DNA of 64,000 nucleotides from Pleomorphomonas diazotrophica (lineage in GTDB: Bacteria > Pseudomonadota > Alphaproteobacteria > Rhizobiales > Pleomorphomonadaceae), in contig NZ_PJNW01000003.1 in NCBI RefSeq assembly GCF_002844595.1, positions 62,001 to 126,000 on the forward strand, written 5' to 3'. Each line of letters begins with the position of its first letter. Positions within the stretch are counted from its first letter, which is position 1. Made by a program: the position numbers and the translations under genes. The notes beneath the pieces were generated by a model that ran no database searches, was not told where the DNA came from, and worked only from the letters and a program-made list of their open reading frames with translations. Shown piece by piece: positions 6,817-15,601 of this stretch.

Positions 6817-9180
6817 ATGCCCTCCTTCATCGAAAACGGAACCCGGTTCCATCTGGACGATCCCAAGCTGGCTCCCAACTCCGCCGCCTATCTCTGGAAC
6901 CGGCGGATGATGATCCAGATGAACTGCCGCGGATACGCGGTGAGCCAATACATGGACCCGGAGCCGCGCAAATACGCCCATCCGCCGATCATGCCCGGGC
7001 AGATCTTCATGCTGCCGGAGCAGGGCTATTACCCCAACCATCCCGGCCGCTTCTTCTACCTTCGCGACAACGACTCGGGCGCCCTGTTCTCAGCCCCGTA
7101 TGAGCCGGTACGAGCCGACCTCGACCGTTTCGCCTTCGAGCCGGGCCTGTCCGACATCCGCTGGCTGATCGAGAAGGACGGCGTCAGGGTCGAGCTTTGC
7201 CTCGTCCTGCCGGTGGACGACGTCGCCGAGCTCTGGACGGTGAAGATCACCAACACCACGGCCAAACGGAAGAGCCTGTCCTTCGTGCCGTTCTTCCCGG
7301 TCGGCTTCATGTCCTGGATGAACCTGGGCGGACATTTCGACCCGGCTCTCAACGCGGTGGTCTGCACCTCCGTCACGCCCTATCAGAAGATCGAGCAGTA
7401 TTTCAAAAACCAGCACCTCAAGGACATTACCTTCCTCACTGCCGACCGCCGCCCTGATCATTTCGAGGTGGCCCAACAGGCCTTCGAGGGCGAAGGCGGG
7501 CTGCATGCCCCCTCGGCGCTGGCCGACGGCGGTCACCTCCGCGGCGGCGAGGCCTATTACGAGATTCCGGCCTGCGTCATGCAGTGGGATCTCACCATCG
7601 CAGGCGGCGCGAGCGAAGACTTCCGCTTCGTGTTCGGGCCGGCAAAGGACAAGGCCGAGATCGCCGACCTCCGGGCGAAGTATATCGACGGCGACGTCGA
7701 ACAGGTCCGCCGGGACGCCCACGCCTACGTGACCGAGGGGGGTCGCAGCTGCCTGGAGATCCAGTCACCCGACGACACCTTCAACCATTTCATCAATCAC
7801 TGGCTGCCTCGTCAGGTGTTCTACCACGGCGACACCAACCGCCTCACCACCGACCCGCAGACCCGCAACTATCTGCAAGACGCGCTCGGTGTACTGTTCA
7901 TCCGGCCGCAGACGACGCGTGAGGTGATCCTGCATGCCGTGAGCCAGCAGCATGTCAGCGGCAAGATGCCGGACGGCATTCTGCTGCGGCCCGATGCCGA
8001 GCTCAAGTACATCAACCAGGTGCCGCATACCGATCACGGCGTCTGGCTGGCGATCACCGTCAAGGCCTATCTCGACGAGACTGGCGACCATTCCATCCTG
8101 GATGAACAGGTTGCCTGGACCGACGACCCGACGCCGGCCACCATCCGCGAGCATGTGACGCGCGCCCTGCGCTTCCTGGCGGCGGCCGTCGACGAGCGGG
8201 GCCTGCCCTATATCGAGCAGGGCGACTGGTGCGACCCGATGAACATGGTCGGCTACAAGGGCAAGGGCGTTTCCGGCTGGCTGGCCGAGGCGTCGAGCTA
8301 TGCCATGTCGCTGTGGTCGAAGGTTTGCGCCGCCGAGGGTGACGAGGAGACGGCAAGCTGGCTGAAGTCGGAAGCCGCTGCGTTGGTCGACAGCATCAAC
8401 CGCCATCTCTGGGACGGCGACTGGTATGGCCGCGGCATTACCGACGATGGCGTGGTCTTCGGCATTTCGACCGACAAGGAGGGCCGCATCTTCCTGAACG
8501 CCCAGAGCTGGGCGCTTCTCTGCGGGGCGGCCGACGACGACCGCAAGGCACGCATGTTGACGGCGATCGACGAACAGCTGGTGACGCCGTTTGGGGTGGA
8601 AATTCATGCGCCGTCGTTCACGGCCATGCGGGAGGATATCGGCCGCCTGACCCAGAAGTGGCCCGGCGCTGCCGAGAACGGCGCCGTCTACAACCACGCC
8701 GCCGCCTTCTATGCCGCCTCGCTCTACCATGTCGGTGAAGGCGACAGAGGCTTCCAAGTGCTGCGCGCCATGCTGACCGACCCGGAGCGGGCGGACATCG
8801 CCACGCGCGGGCAGCTGCCGCTCTACATCCCGAACTATTATCGCGGCGCCTATCGGCAGTTCCCGCGCACCGCCGGCCGTTCCAGCAACCTGTTCAACAC
8901 CGGCACGGTCGCCTGGGTTTATCGGGCAGTGATCGAGCAGCTCTGCGGCGTGCGTGGCGAAGGTGACGGAGCGGTGATCGCCCCGCAGGTTCCCTCGTCC
9001 TGGCAGACCCTCAACTTCACCCGCCGCCTGCGCGGCGCGACCTTCAACGTCGTCTTCTCGCGCGAGGATGGCCTTGCCAAGCAGATCGTCGAGATCGACG
9101 GCCAATGCGTCGAGAGTGGACGGCTTGCCGCAATCGAAGCCGGCCGTATCTATGAGGTAAGGGTGAGAAGCCCTCGCTGA
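6817..9180 (+). CDS. GH94 phosphorylase, probable cellobionic acid phosphorylase
   Basis: A 787-residue cytoplasmic enzyme (no signal peptide) of the GH94 (former GT36) phosphorylase family. It has an N-terminal beta-sandwich and an (alpha/alpha)6 barrel. The catalytic-acid motif of the family is seen as GDWCDPMNMVG with Asp near residue 470, in place of the DWND of cellobiose and chitobiose phosphorylases. GH94 enzymes split beta-glucosides with phosphate to sugar 1-phosphate. The length (about 790) and the genes directly downstream (gluconokinase, 6-phosphogluconate dehydratase) point to cellobionic acid phosphorylase, which gives glucose 1-phosphate and gluconate. Cellobiose or another beta-glucoside is the main alternative; neither would explain the gluconate genes as well. 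Confidence 0.75.
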   Translation: MPSFIENGTRFHLDDPKLAPNSAAYLWNRRMMIQMNCRGYAVSQYMDPEPRKYAHPPIMPGQIFMLPEQGYYPNHPGRFFYLRDNDSGALFSAPYEPVRADLDRFAFEPGLSDIRWLIEKDGVRVELCLVLPVDDVAELWTVKITNTTAKRKSLSFVPFFPVGFMSWMNLGGHFDPALNAVVCTSVTPYQKIEQYFKNQHLKDITFLTADRRPDHFEVAQQAFEGEGGLHAPSALADGGHLRGGEAYYEIPACVMQWDLTIAGGASEDFRFVFGPAKDKAEIADLRAKYIDGDVEQVRRDAHAYVTEGGRSCLEIQSPDDTFNHFINHWLPRQVFYHGDTNRLTTDPQTRNYLQDALGVLFIRPQTTREVILHAVSQQHVSGKMPDGILLRPDAELKYINQVPHTDHGVWLAITVKAYLDETGDHSILDEQVAWTDDPTPATIREHVTRALRFLAAAVDERGLPYIEQGDWCDPMNMVGYKGKGVSGWLAEASSYAMSLWSKVCAAEGDEETASWLKSEAAALVDSINRHLWDGDWYGRGITDDGVVFGISTDKEGRIFLNAQSWALLCGAADDDRKARMLTAIDEQLVTPFGVEIHAPSFTAMREDIGRLTQKWPGAAENGAVYNHAAAFYAASLYHVGEGDRGFQVLRAMLTDPERADIATRGQLPLYIPNYYRGAYRQFPRTAGRSSNLFNTGTVAWVYRAVIEQLCGVRGEGDGAVIAPQVPSSWQTLNFTRRLRGATFNVVFSREDGLAKQIVEIDGQCVESGRLAAIEAGRIYEVRVRSPR

Positions 9181-9199
9181 GATAGGCCGGGAGGAACCG

Positions 9200-9712
9200 A
9201 TGATCGTTATCGTCATGGGGGTATCGGGGGCGGGAAAGACCACCGTCGGCGAGTTGCTCGCCGATCGGATGGGCTGCGGCTTCTCCGACGCCGACGATTT
9301 CCACCCCGCCGCCAATGTCGAGAAGATGCGGGCAGGGATTGCGCTTACCGACGACGATCGCTGGCCGTGGCTGAAGGCGCTCCGGCAGGCCATCGAAGAC
9401 TGGCAGGCTGCCGGAGAAAGCCGTGTCATCGCCTGTTCGGCCTTGAAAGATGCCTATCGGGACGTGCTCTCGCCGCGTGACGACGTTGTCTTCGTCTACC
9501 TCAAGGGCGATACCGAGACGATTGCCTCCCGGCTCAAAGCCCGCAAGGGCCACTATATGAACCCCAACTTGCTGACGAGCCAGTTCGCCGCTTTGGAAGA
9601 GCCTGCCGACGCCGTCGTAGTTGACATTGCCCCGCCGCCGGCGACTGTTGTCGACAACATCACGGCCCAGCTCGACGCACGCGGATTTCATCAGGAAAAG
9701 AGACCGACATGA
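9200..9712 (+). CDS. gntK: gluconokinase
   Basis: A 170-residue kinase that phosphorylates gluconate to 6-phosphogluconate with ATP in the cytoplasm. Walker [10 protein letters not shown] is at residues 7-15, followed by the family motifs [25 protein letters not shown] and the lid region [10 protein letters not shown]. Length and motifs match the GntK family closely. It starts 19 bases after the GH94 phosphorylase and overlaps the dehydratase start by four bases (ATGA). The gluconate it uses is therefore most simply the product of that phosphorylase. Confidence 0.94.
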   Translation: MIVIVMGVSGAGKTTVGELLADRMGCGFSDADDFHPAANVEKMRAGIALTDDDRWPWLKALRQAIEDWQAAGESRVIACSALKDAYRDVLSPRDDVVFVYLKGDTETIASRLKARKGHYMNPNLLTSQFAALEEPADAVVVDIAPPPATVVDNITAQLDARGFHQEKRPT

Positions 9713-11529
9713 CCGTTCGCTCCATCGTCGCCGACGTCACCGAGCGCATAGAGCGACGCAGCCGAGCAAGCCGCACCGCCTATCTCGATGATATCGAAAG
9801 GGCGCGCGAGGCGATCCGCGCCGCCGGCCCGGCGCGCCACCGTCTGCCCTGCTCCAACCTGGCGCATGGTTTCGCCGCCTGTCCGGCCGACGACAAGCAG
9901 CGTCTGACCGGCACCGAGGCCATCAACCTCGGCATCGTCACCACCTACAACGACATGCTCTCGGCGCACCGGCCTTATGAGCGCTATCCGGAGCTGATCC
10001 GCGAGGAAGCCCGCCGGCTCGGCGCAGTCGCCGAGGTGGCCGGTGGAGCGCCCGCCATGTGCGACGGAATCACGCAGGGCCGTACCGGCATGGAGTTCAG
10101 CCTGTTCTCGCGGGACGTCATCGCCATGTCGACGGGAATCGCCCTGTCGCATGACATGTTCGATGCCGCGCTGATGCTGGGCATCTGCGACAAGATCGTT
10201 CCCGGCCTGGTCCTGGGTGCGCTGGCCTTCGGTCACCTGCCAACCGTGTTCGTCCCCTCCGGCCCCATGCCGACCGGCCTCGGCAATGCCGAGAAGAACG
10301 CCGTCCGTCAGGCCTATGCCGCCGGCACCGCCACCGAGGCCGATCTTCTGGAGGCAGAGGCGAAATCCTATCATTCGCCGGGCACCTGCACCTTCTTCGG
10401 GACGGCCAACACCAACCAGATGCTGATGGAGATCATGGGGCTGATGCTGCCTGGTTCGGCCTTCGTGGCACCCGACACGCCGCTGCGCGACGCACTGACC
10501 CGCGCCGCCGTGGCTCAGGCCGTCGCCATCGCCGGAACGGGCGACAACAGCCTGCCGATCGGCCGGTTGCTCGACGCACGCAGCTTCGTCAATGGCATCG
10601 TCGGCCTCAGCGCCACCGGCGGTTCGACGAATCTCACCATCCACCTGATCGCCATGGCGCGCGCCGCCGGCCTCATCGTCGATTGGGACGATTTCTCGGC
10701 GCTGTCGGCCGCAACGCCGCTGCTGGTCCGCGCTTATCCCAACGGCAAGGCCGACGTCAACGGCTTCCGAGACGCCGGCGGCGTCCCCTTCCTGGTGCGC
10801 GAGCTGAGGCGGGCCGGCCTATTGCACGACGACGCCCAGACCATTCTGGGTACCGGCCTCGCGCCCTACGAGTGCACGCCCGAGCTCGACGCCACGGGCA
10901 CCCTGGTGTTCGCCGAAACGCCGCTTGTGAGCGCCGACGACAGCGTGGTTCGTTCGATCGATACTCCCTTCCAGCCGACCGGCGGCATCAACCTTCTGAC
11001 CGGCAATCTCGGACGCGCGGTGATCAAGTCGTCGGCCGTCGCCGTCGAGCATCAGACGGTCGAGGCACCGGCGCGCGTCTTCGCCTCGCAGGAGGCGTTC
11101 TTGTCGGCTTTCAAGGCCGGGCTCGACGAGGATTTCGTCGCCATCGTCCGCTTCCAGGGACCGCAGGCCAACGGCATGCCGGAACTTCACAAGCTGACGC
11201 CGGCGCTCGGCCTGCTGCAGGACCGAGGGCGCAAGGTGGCTCTCGTCACCGACGGCCGCATGTCCGGCGCCTCCGGCAAGGTGCCGGCCGCCATCCACGT
11301 GACGCCGGAAGCGGCGCGCGGCGGGCCGATCGGCCGTGTTCAGGATGGCGACATCGTCAGGCTCGACGTGGCGACCGGTCGCTTGGATGTGCTGTTGCCG
11401 CAGGACGAGTGGGACAGCCGGCGCCAAGCCGTTGCGGAACCCGGCATCGAAGGCAGTGACCGTCGCTTGTTCGGCGTATTGCGGCGAGCAGTTGGCACGG
11501 CCGAGGAAGGGGCGACGGCTCTCGGCTGA
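9709..11529 (+). CDS. edd: 6-phosphogluconate dehydratase (Entner-Doudoroff)
   Basis: A 606-residue IlvD/Edd-family dehydratase that converts 6-phosphogluconate to 2-keto-3-deoxy-6-phosphogluconate. Iron-sulfur cysteine motifs are visible in [21 protein letters not shown] and [16 protein letters not shown], and [15 protein letters not shown] is the conserved C-terminal motif. The start overlaps gntK by ATGA, so the two are translated together. The matching KDPG aldolase (eda) is not in the window and must lie elsewhere. This gene closes the module from disaccharide acid to the Entner-Doudoroff intermediate. Confidence 0.94.
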   Translation: MTVRSIVADVTERIERRSRASRTAYLDDIERAREAIRAAGPARHRLPCSNLAHGFAACPADDKQRLTGTEAINLGIVTTYNDMLSAHRPYERYPELIREEARRLGAVAEVAGGAPAMCDGITQGRTGMEFSLFSRDVIAMSTGIALSHDMFDAALMLGICDKIVPGLVLGALAFGHLPTVFVPSGPMPTGLGNAEKNAVRQAYAAGTATEADLLEAEAKSYHSPGTCTFFGTANTNQMLMEIMGLMLPGSAFVAPDTPLRDALTRAAVAQAVAIAGTGDNSLPIGRLLDARSFVNGIVGLSATGGSTNLTIHLIAMARAAGLIVDWDDFSALSAATPLLVRAYPNGKADVNGFRDAGGVPFLVRELRRAGLLHDDAQTILGTGLAPYECTPELDATGTLVFAETPLVSADDSVVRSIDTPFQPTGGINLLTGNLGRAVIKSSAVAVEHQTVEAPARVFASQEAFLSAFKAGLDEDFVAIVRFQGPQANGMPELHKLTPALGLLQDRGRKVALVTDGRMSGASGKVPAAIHVTPEAARGGPIGRVQDGDIVRLDVATGRLDVLLPQDEWDSRRQAVAEPGIEGSDRRLFGVLRRAVGTAEEGATALG

Positions 11530-11570
11530 CGAAGACGGTCGCCCATTTCCGAGCGAAGCAGGAGGCGGCT

Positions 11571-11957
11571 ATGAGCGCGGATGAGATCGTACAGTCCTAT
11601 CGGGACTACATCGCCTGCCTGAACTGCCGGGACTGGGCCGGATTGGACCTCTTCGTGCACGAGGATGTTCGACACAACGGCCGTTTGCTGGGCCTGTCCG
11701 GCTATTCAGCGATGCTACAGGGAAATGTCCGCGACATTCCTGACCTAACCTTCGAGATCGGGACGCTGGTCTCCAACCCGCCTCAAATAGCAGCTCGCCT
11801 CCTGTTCGACTGCACGCCGACGGGCGTTTTCATGGGCCTGCCGGTCAATGGCCGAAGGGTCGCCTTCGCCGAGCATGCTTTCTATGAGTATCGCGACGGC
11901 AAGATCTGGGATGTGACGTCGGTGATCGACAAGGCAGCCGTCGAAGCACAGCTCTGA
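11571..11957 (+). CDS. SnoaL-like ester-cyclase-family protein (NTF2 fold)
   Basis: A 128-residue cytoplasmic protein of the SnoaL/ester-cyclase branch of the NTF2-like fold. Family features are the N-terminal helix (IVQSYRDYIACLNCRDW), PDLTFEIGTLV, the TGVFMGLPVNGRRVAFAEHAFYEY segment and the terminal WDVTSVIDKAAVEAQL. GGAGG precedes the ATG. It begins 41 bases after edd and could be the end of that operon or stand alone. Members of this family act on varied small molecules and many have no known substrate, so no reaction is assigned. Confidence 0.85.
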   Translation: MSADEIVQSYRDYIACLNCRDWAGLDLFVHEDVRHNGRLLGLSGYSAMLQGNVRDIPDLTFEIGTLVSNPPQIAARLLFDCTPTGVFMGLPVNGRRVAFAEHAFYEYRDGKIWDVTSVIDKAAVEAQL

Positions 11958-11966
11958 ACTCAGTCG

Positions 11967-12344
11967 TTATCCGTCTTTCTGTTCGGCAAAGGCAGTGCGG
12001 GCCGCGTCGATACGCGCCGCGTTCGTCACAACCCATTCGGCGAGCGATCGCACCGGTATCAGGAAATCCCGGCCGAGATCGGTGAGCGCATATTCCACCT
12101 GAGGCGGCTTGGTTGGCGTCACGGTACGGGACACAAGGCCGCTTTCTTCGAGATCCTTCAGCGTGGACGTCAGCACCTTCTGGCTGATCTCGCCCACCTC
12201 TCGCCGTAGCGCGTTGAAGCGGAGCGGTCCGCGTCCCAGTACCCGCACGACCAGCACCGTCCACTTGCCAGCAAACTGCGACAGCATATGGCTGATGAGT
12301 ACGCATCGGTCAGTTTCAGCCTGATGGCGTGATGTGTCCAACAT
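11967..12344 (-). CDS. HxlR-family transcriptional regulator
   Basis: A 125-residue winged-helix regulator: GKWTVLVVRVLGRGPLRFNALRR, then ISQKVLTSTLKDLEESGLVSRTV and the wing with VEYALTDLG. The start at 12344 is set by GGAGGT six bases upstream; the longer open frame reads through the control region. A cysteine sits early (residue 14, ETDRCVLI), the position at which several HxlR regulators sense electrophiles or disulfide stress. The gene is divergent from the FMN reductase, which is its probable target. It converges with the SnoaL-like gene, leaving 9 bases between stops. Confidence 0.9.
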   Translation of the reverse strand: MLDTSRHQAETDRCVLISHMLSQFAGKWTVLVVRVLGRGPLRFNALRREVGEISQKVLTSTLKDLEESGLVSRTVTPTKPPQVEYALTDLGRDFLIPVRSLAEWVVTNAARIDAARTAFAEQKDG

Positions 12345-12533
12345 GCACCTACCTCCTCTCACCCGATTGCAGCCGAACCTCCTTCGGAACCTATTGGGCA
12401 GAACGTGGTTCGTGGTCCGAGTAAGTTGGGCGGTATCTGCCGGGTGACCTGGTGCCCCGAAGGTGCCTCCTTGCCAAGCTGCAAACAAGTCGCAATCTAG
12501 TTACCTATTGATACCAGCCAGCGAGACACCACC

Positions 12534-13121
12534 ATGACGTTCATTCCTCGGATTGCCCTCATCGTCGGCTCTACCCGGCCGACCCGCTTTGCCGACAAGC
12601 CAGCGCAGTGGATGCTGAAGCAAGCTCAGGCTCGCGATGACATGGAGGTCGAACTGGTCGACCTGCGCGATTTCTCGCTGCCCTTCTTCGCCGAGAAGGC
12701 CTCGAACATGTGGGCGCCCAGCCAGTCCCCCGAAGCCGTCCGGTGGCAGCAGACGATCGGCCGCTTCGATGGCTATATCTTCGTTGTCGCCGAGTACAAT
12801 CGGTCCATCACCGGTGCGCTCAAGAACGCCCTCGACCAGGCTTATGTCGAGTGGATACGCAAGCCGTTCACGGCCATCGGCTACGGGAGTGTCGGTGGTG
12901 CCCGCGCCGTCGAACATTTGCGTCTGATCGGAATCGAGTTGCAGATGGTCCCCACCCGCAGCGCCGTCCACATTGGCGGCGTCGACTTCATGTCCGTGTC
13001 GCCGATGGGCGCGAACAAGCCGATCGAGGATATCGAAGCCAACCTATTGCCATCCGCGAAGGCGGCGCTCGACGATCTGGTCTGGTGGGCCAGGGCGACG
13101 AAGGCCGCAAAAGCCGGCTGA
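12534..13121 (+). CDS. NADPH-dependent FMN reductase family protein
   Basis: A 195-residue flavodoxin-fold reductase (NADPH_dep_red, PF03358). The FMN phosphate loop is GSTRPTRFADKPAQW, followed by VAEYNRSITGALKNALDQ, which is strongly conserved in this family, and by YGSVGGARA. These enzymes reduce FMN, quinones or azo compounds in the cytoplasm. Divergent transcription from the HxlR regulator suggests induction by an electrophile or quinone, which is the common arrangement for this pair. The gene ends at a strong rho-independent terminator, so it is probably monocistronic. Confidence 0.9.
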   Translation: MTFIPRIALIVGSTRPTRFADKPAQWMLKQAQARDDMEVELVDLRDFSLPFFAEKASNMWAPSQSPEAVRWQQTIGRFDGYIFVVAEYNRSITGALKNALDQAYVEWIRKPFTAIGYGSVGGARAVEHLRLIGIELQMVPTRSAVHIGGVDFMSVSPMGANKPIEDIEANLLPSAKAALDDLVWWARATKAAKAG

Positions 13122-13164
13122 CGGCAGACCGTCGGCAGAGAAGATCCTGACGTAGCCAACACGG

Positions 13165-13204
13165 AAAGCCATCGGTCGCAAAGAAAACGCGACCGGTGGC
13201 TTTT
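13165..13204 (+). terminator. rho-independent terminator after the FMN reductase
   Basis: AAAGCCATCGGTCGC (13165-13179) pairs with GCGACCGGTGGCTTT (13189-13203) with one G-U pair, around a 9-base A-rich loop, and runs into TTTT. It separates the reductase from the next gene. Confidence 0.85.
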
Positions 13205-13231
13205 CGGCCCTGAGCGAAAGGAGCTCCCTCC

Positions 13232-13696
13232 ATGGCATCTTTTCCACCAAACACCGGCACCGCTCGGACGACCGACACTGCCGAGACGAACAAGGCCATC
13301 GTGCGCCGTGCCTTTGAGGAATGGGCCAACGGCGGCACCCGCTTCTTCGACATTCTCGATGACAAAGCCAAATGGACGATCGCCGGGTCCGGGACGTCCG
13401 CACAGACCTTTCACGACCGCAATGCTTTCCTGGCCGGCGGATACGGACCGATCGCCGATCGGTTCGCCACGCCGATGAAGCCGGAAGTGTTGGGCATCTA
13501 TGCCGACGGCGACGAGGTGATCATCCGCTGGGACGGTGCGGCCGAAATGAAGGATGGCCAGACCTATCGCAACAGCTACGCCTGGTTCTTCCGCATGCGG
13601 AGCGGGAAGGTCATCGAAGCCACCGCCTTCCTCGACCTGCCAACCTACGACGCTGCGCTGGATGGCAAGCCCTTGCCACCCTGGCCGACCATCTGA
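13232..13696 (+). CDS. SnoaL-like nuclear transport factor 2 family protein
   Basis: A 154-residue protein with the NTF2-like fold: NKAIVRRAFEEWANGG forms the first helix, followed by FFDILDDKAKWTIAGSG, VLGIYADGDEVIIRWDGAA and NSYAWFFRMRSGKVIEATAFLDL. AGGAG lies before the ATG. It sits 29 bases upstream of the signal-less ligand-binding protein and is probably co-transcribed with it. Homologues are small-molecule isomerases, cyclases or binding proteins of mostly unknown substrate. It is not obviously a duplicate of the protein at 11571. Confidence 0.85.
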   Translation: MASFPPNTGTARTTDTAETNKAIVRRAFEEWANGGTRFFDILDDKAKWTIAGSGTSAQTFHDRNAFLAGGYGPIADRFATPMKPEVLGIYADGDEVIIRWDGAAEMKDGQTYRNSYAWFFRMRSGKVIEATAFLDLPTYDAALDGKPLPPWPTI

Positions 13697-13725
13697 CCTC
13701 ACATAACGTCTGGAGGAACGAAACG

Positions 13726-14829
13726 ATGAGTAACGTCCCCATACGCATCGGTCTCGCGACCGACCTTACCGGTCCCTATCAGTCCGTGGACGGCCCTGCC
13801 GGAGCCGACGCGATCCGCATGGCGATCGAGGACATCGGTGAAGTCGCCGGCCGCTCCGTTGAACTCGTGCTCGGCGATCATCGCAATGACGAGGCCGAAG
13901 CCGCCCGGATCGCCCGGCAATGGTATGGCGAAGATGGCGTCGACATGGTGATCAGCGGCGTCAACTCCGACACCAGCCTTGCCATGACCACCGTGGCCGC
14001 CGAACATGGCAAGCCGATCTTCGTTGTCGGCGCGGGCACGTCGGTGCAAACCCGCGAACGCGCCGCGCCATCCATCATTCAATATGCCTACAGCACGGTG
14101 GCGCTCGGCACGGTGCCTGGGCTGGCGCTGACCCGGCAGGGCCTGAAGCGCTGGTTCTTCATCACTGCCGAGTATCCTTTCGGTCTTGAGCTCGAAGCGC
14201 ACGGCTCCCAAGCGATCAAGGCCGCCGGCGGCACCGTGGTCGGATCTGTTCACAATCCGCATGGAGCGGACGATTTCACACCCTATATCGAAGCTGCCCG
14301 CGATAGCCAGGCCGACGTTCTCGGTCTCGCCAATGGCCACGCGGAACTTCTGAAGGCTATGGCGGCAATGGACCGGATGGGCCTTGGCGACAAAATGAAA
14401 CTTGTCGGCCTGCTGACCTTCATCGACGACATCCACGAGATGGGTCTCGAGCGGGCTCAAGGCCTCTATTTTGCCGACAGCTGGTTCTGGACACGTGACG
14501 CAGACTCCCGCGCCTGGGCCGAGCGCTTCCACGCCCGGCAGGGGCGGATGCCTTCGTCCCTGCAAGCCGCCGACTATTCGGCTGCCTTTCAATATCTGAA
14601 GGCCGTGGCTGCCGTTGGGAATACGGATCCCCAAGCAGTCGTCCTGCAGCTCCGCCGTACGACGCTCAACGACATATATGTGAAGGATGGTCGCATTCGG
14701 GAAGACGGTAGCATGCTCCACGACATTTACCTGCTGCGTGCCAAAGCACCAGGGGCATCGCAAGGAGAATGGGACGTCTACGATCTCGTCGCGACGGTTC
14801 CAGGCGAGGAAGCCTTTCCTGAGGAATGA
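13726..14829 (+). CDS. Leu/Ile/Val-type ligand-binding protein lacking a signal peptide
   Basis: A 367-residue protein of the Peripl_BP_6 type: IRIGLATDLTGPYQSVDGPAG at the start, then VDMVISGVNSDTSLAMTTVAAE, YPFGLELEAHGSQAIKAAGG and LQAADYSAAFQYLKAV. The ATG at 13726 follows GGAGG with good spacing. The binding domain begins at residue 5, so there is no room for a signal peptide and none is seen upstream in frame. No permease or ATPase of this class is nearby. It may be a cytoplasmic sensor like AmiC, or an importer component exported in an unknown way. Annotation pipelines would call it an ABC transporter binding protein. Confidence 0.8.
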   Translation: MSNVPIRIGLATDLTGPYQSVDGPAGADAIRMAIEDIGEVAGRSVELVLGDHRNDEAEAARIARQWYGEDGVDMVISGVNSDTSLAMTTVAAEHGKPIFVVGAGTSVQTRERAAPSIIQYAYSTVALGTVPGLALTRQGLKRWFFITAEYPFGLELEAHGSQAIKAAGGTVVGSVHNPHGADDFTPYIEAARDSQADVLGLANGHAELLKAMAAMDRMGLGDKMKLVGLLTFIDDIHEMGLERAQGLYFADSWFWTRDADSRAWAERFHARQGRMPSSLQAADYSAAFQYLKAVAAVGNTDPQAVVLQLRRTTLNDIYVKDGRIREDGSMLHDIYLLRAKAPGASQGEWDVYDLVATVPGEEAFPEE

Positions 14830-14848
14830 TCATGCAGCGTCTCGCCGG

Positions 14849-15601
14849 TCAGTAGCCGAGTTCGTGCGAGACGCTGGCGCCGATCGTTTTCAGCTGTTCG
14901 ATGAATGACTTGAACTCGTCCATCGATACATTCTCGACCACGGTCGAGATGGAGATGGCAGCAACGAGTTTGCGGTCATGCCCCCAGACGGGAACGGCCG
15001 CGCAGCGGCAACCCCGGACATTTTCCTGCTCGTCGACGGCGAAGCCGTCCGAGCGCACCTTGGCGAGCGCCGCCTCGTACACGGCGCACTCCGTGATGGT
15101 GTTTTCGGTCGAGCTGGCAAAATCATAGCCATCGAGGGTCTTGCCGATGACGGCAGGCGACTGGAAGGCCAGCAGCACTTTGCCGATGGCCGTCGTGTGG
15201 ATCGGCATGCGCCGGCCAATGCGAGAGTAGACAATGATCGATCGCGTCCCCTCGACCTTGTCGACGTAGACGCCCGACTTGCCATCGAGTACGCCTAGAT
15301 GGACCGTCTGGCCGGTTTCCTCTGACAGTTTCTCCAGATAGGGCCTGGCGACGGCGATAAAGTCGCGCGAGCGCTGGACGAGATAGCCCCGCTCAAGCAG
15401 CTTCACGCCGAGACGATACGGGGCATTGGCCTCCGTCTGCTCGATATAGCCCTGGGCCTGCAAGGTCTTCAGGAGCGAATGCAGGGTGCTCTTGTGCAGC
15501 CCCGTCTGCTGGCTGATCTCGGCCAGGTTGAGCTCGACCTTCTGCTCATTGAAGAGCTCGAGGATGTTAAGGGCGCGCTCCACAGCCTGAATCAGCGGCA
15601 T
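14849..15601 (-). CDS. IclR-family transcriptional regulator (YjhI-like position)
   Basis: A 250-residue regulator with an N-terminal winged helix (LNLAEISQQTGLHKSTLHSLLKTLQAQGYIEQ) and the IclR effector domain. The latter has GKSGVYVDKVEG, RIGRRMPIHTTAIGKVLLAF and DEQENVRGCRCAAVPVWG. It is divergent from the aldolase - dehydratase - permease operon and is the likely regulator of it, as YjhI is in E. coli. The effector is expected to be a sugar acid or its 2-keto-3-deoxy derivative. It converges with the gene before it, leaving a 19-base gap. Confidence 0.92.
   Translation of the reverse strand: MPLIQAVERALNILELFNEQKVELNLAEISQQTGLHKSTLHSLLKTLQAQGYIEQTEANAPYRLGVKLLERGYLVQRSRDFIAVARPYLEKLSEETGQTVHLGVLDGKSGVYVDKVEGTRSIIVYSRIGRRMPIHTTAIGKVLLAFQSPAVIGKTLDGYDFASSTENTITECAVYEAALAKVRSDGFAVDEQENVRGCRCAAVPVWGHDRKLVAAISISTVVENVSMDEFKSFIEQLKTIGASVSHELGY

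Noticed and set aside
7765-9429. A 554-codon open frame on the minus strand
   Set aside because: Antisense to the GH94 phosphorylase and gluconokinase, with no family features.
13372-13725. Upstream extension of the ligand-binding protein as a source of a signal peptide
   Set aside because: The in-frame stretch overlaps the NTF2-fold gene in another frame and is arginine-rich with no hydrophobic core; the start at 13726 has a strong ribosome site.
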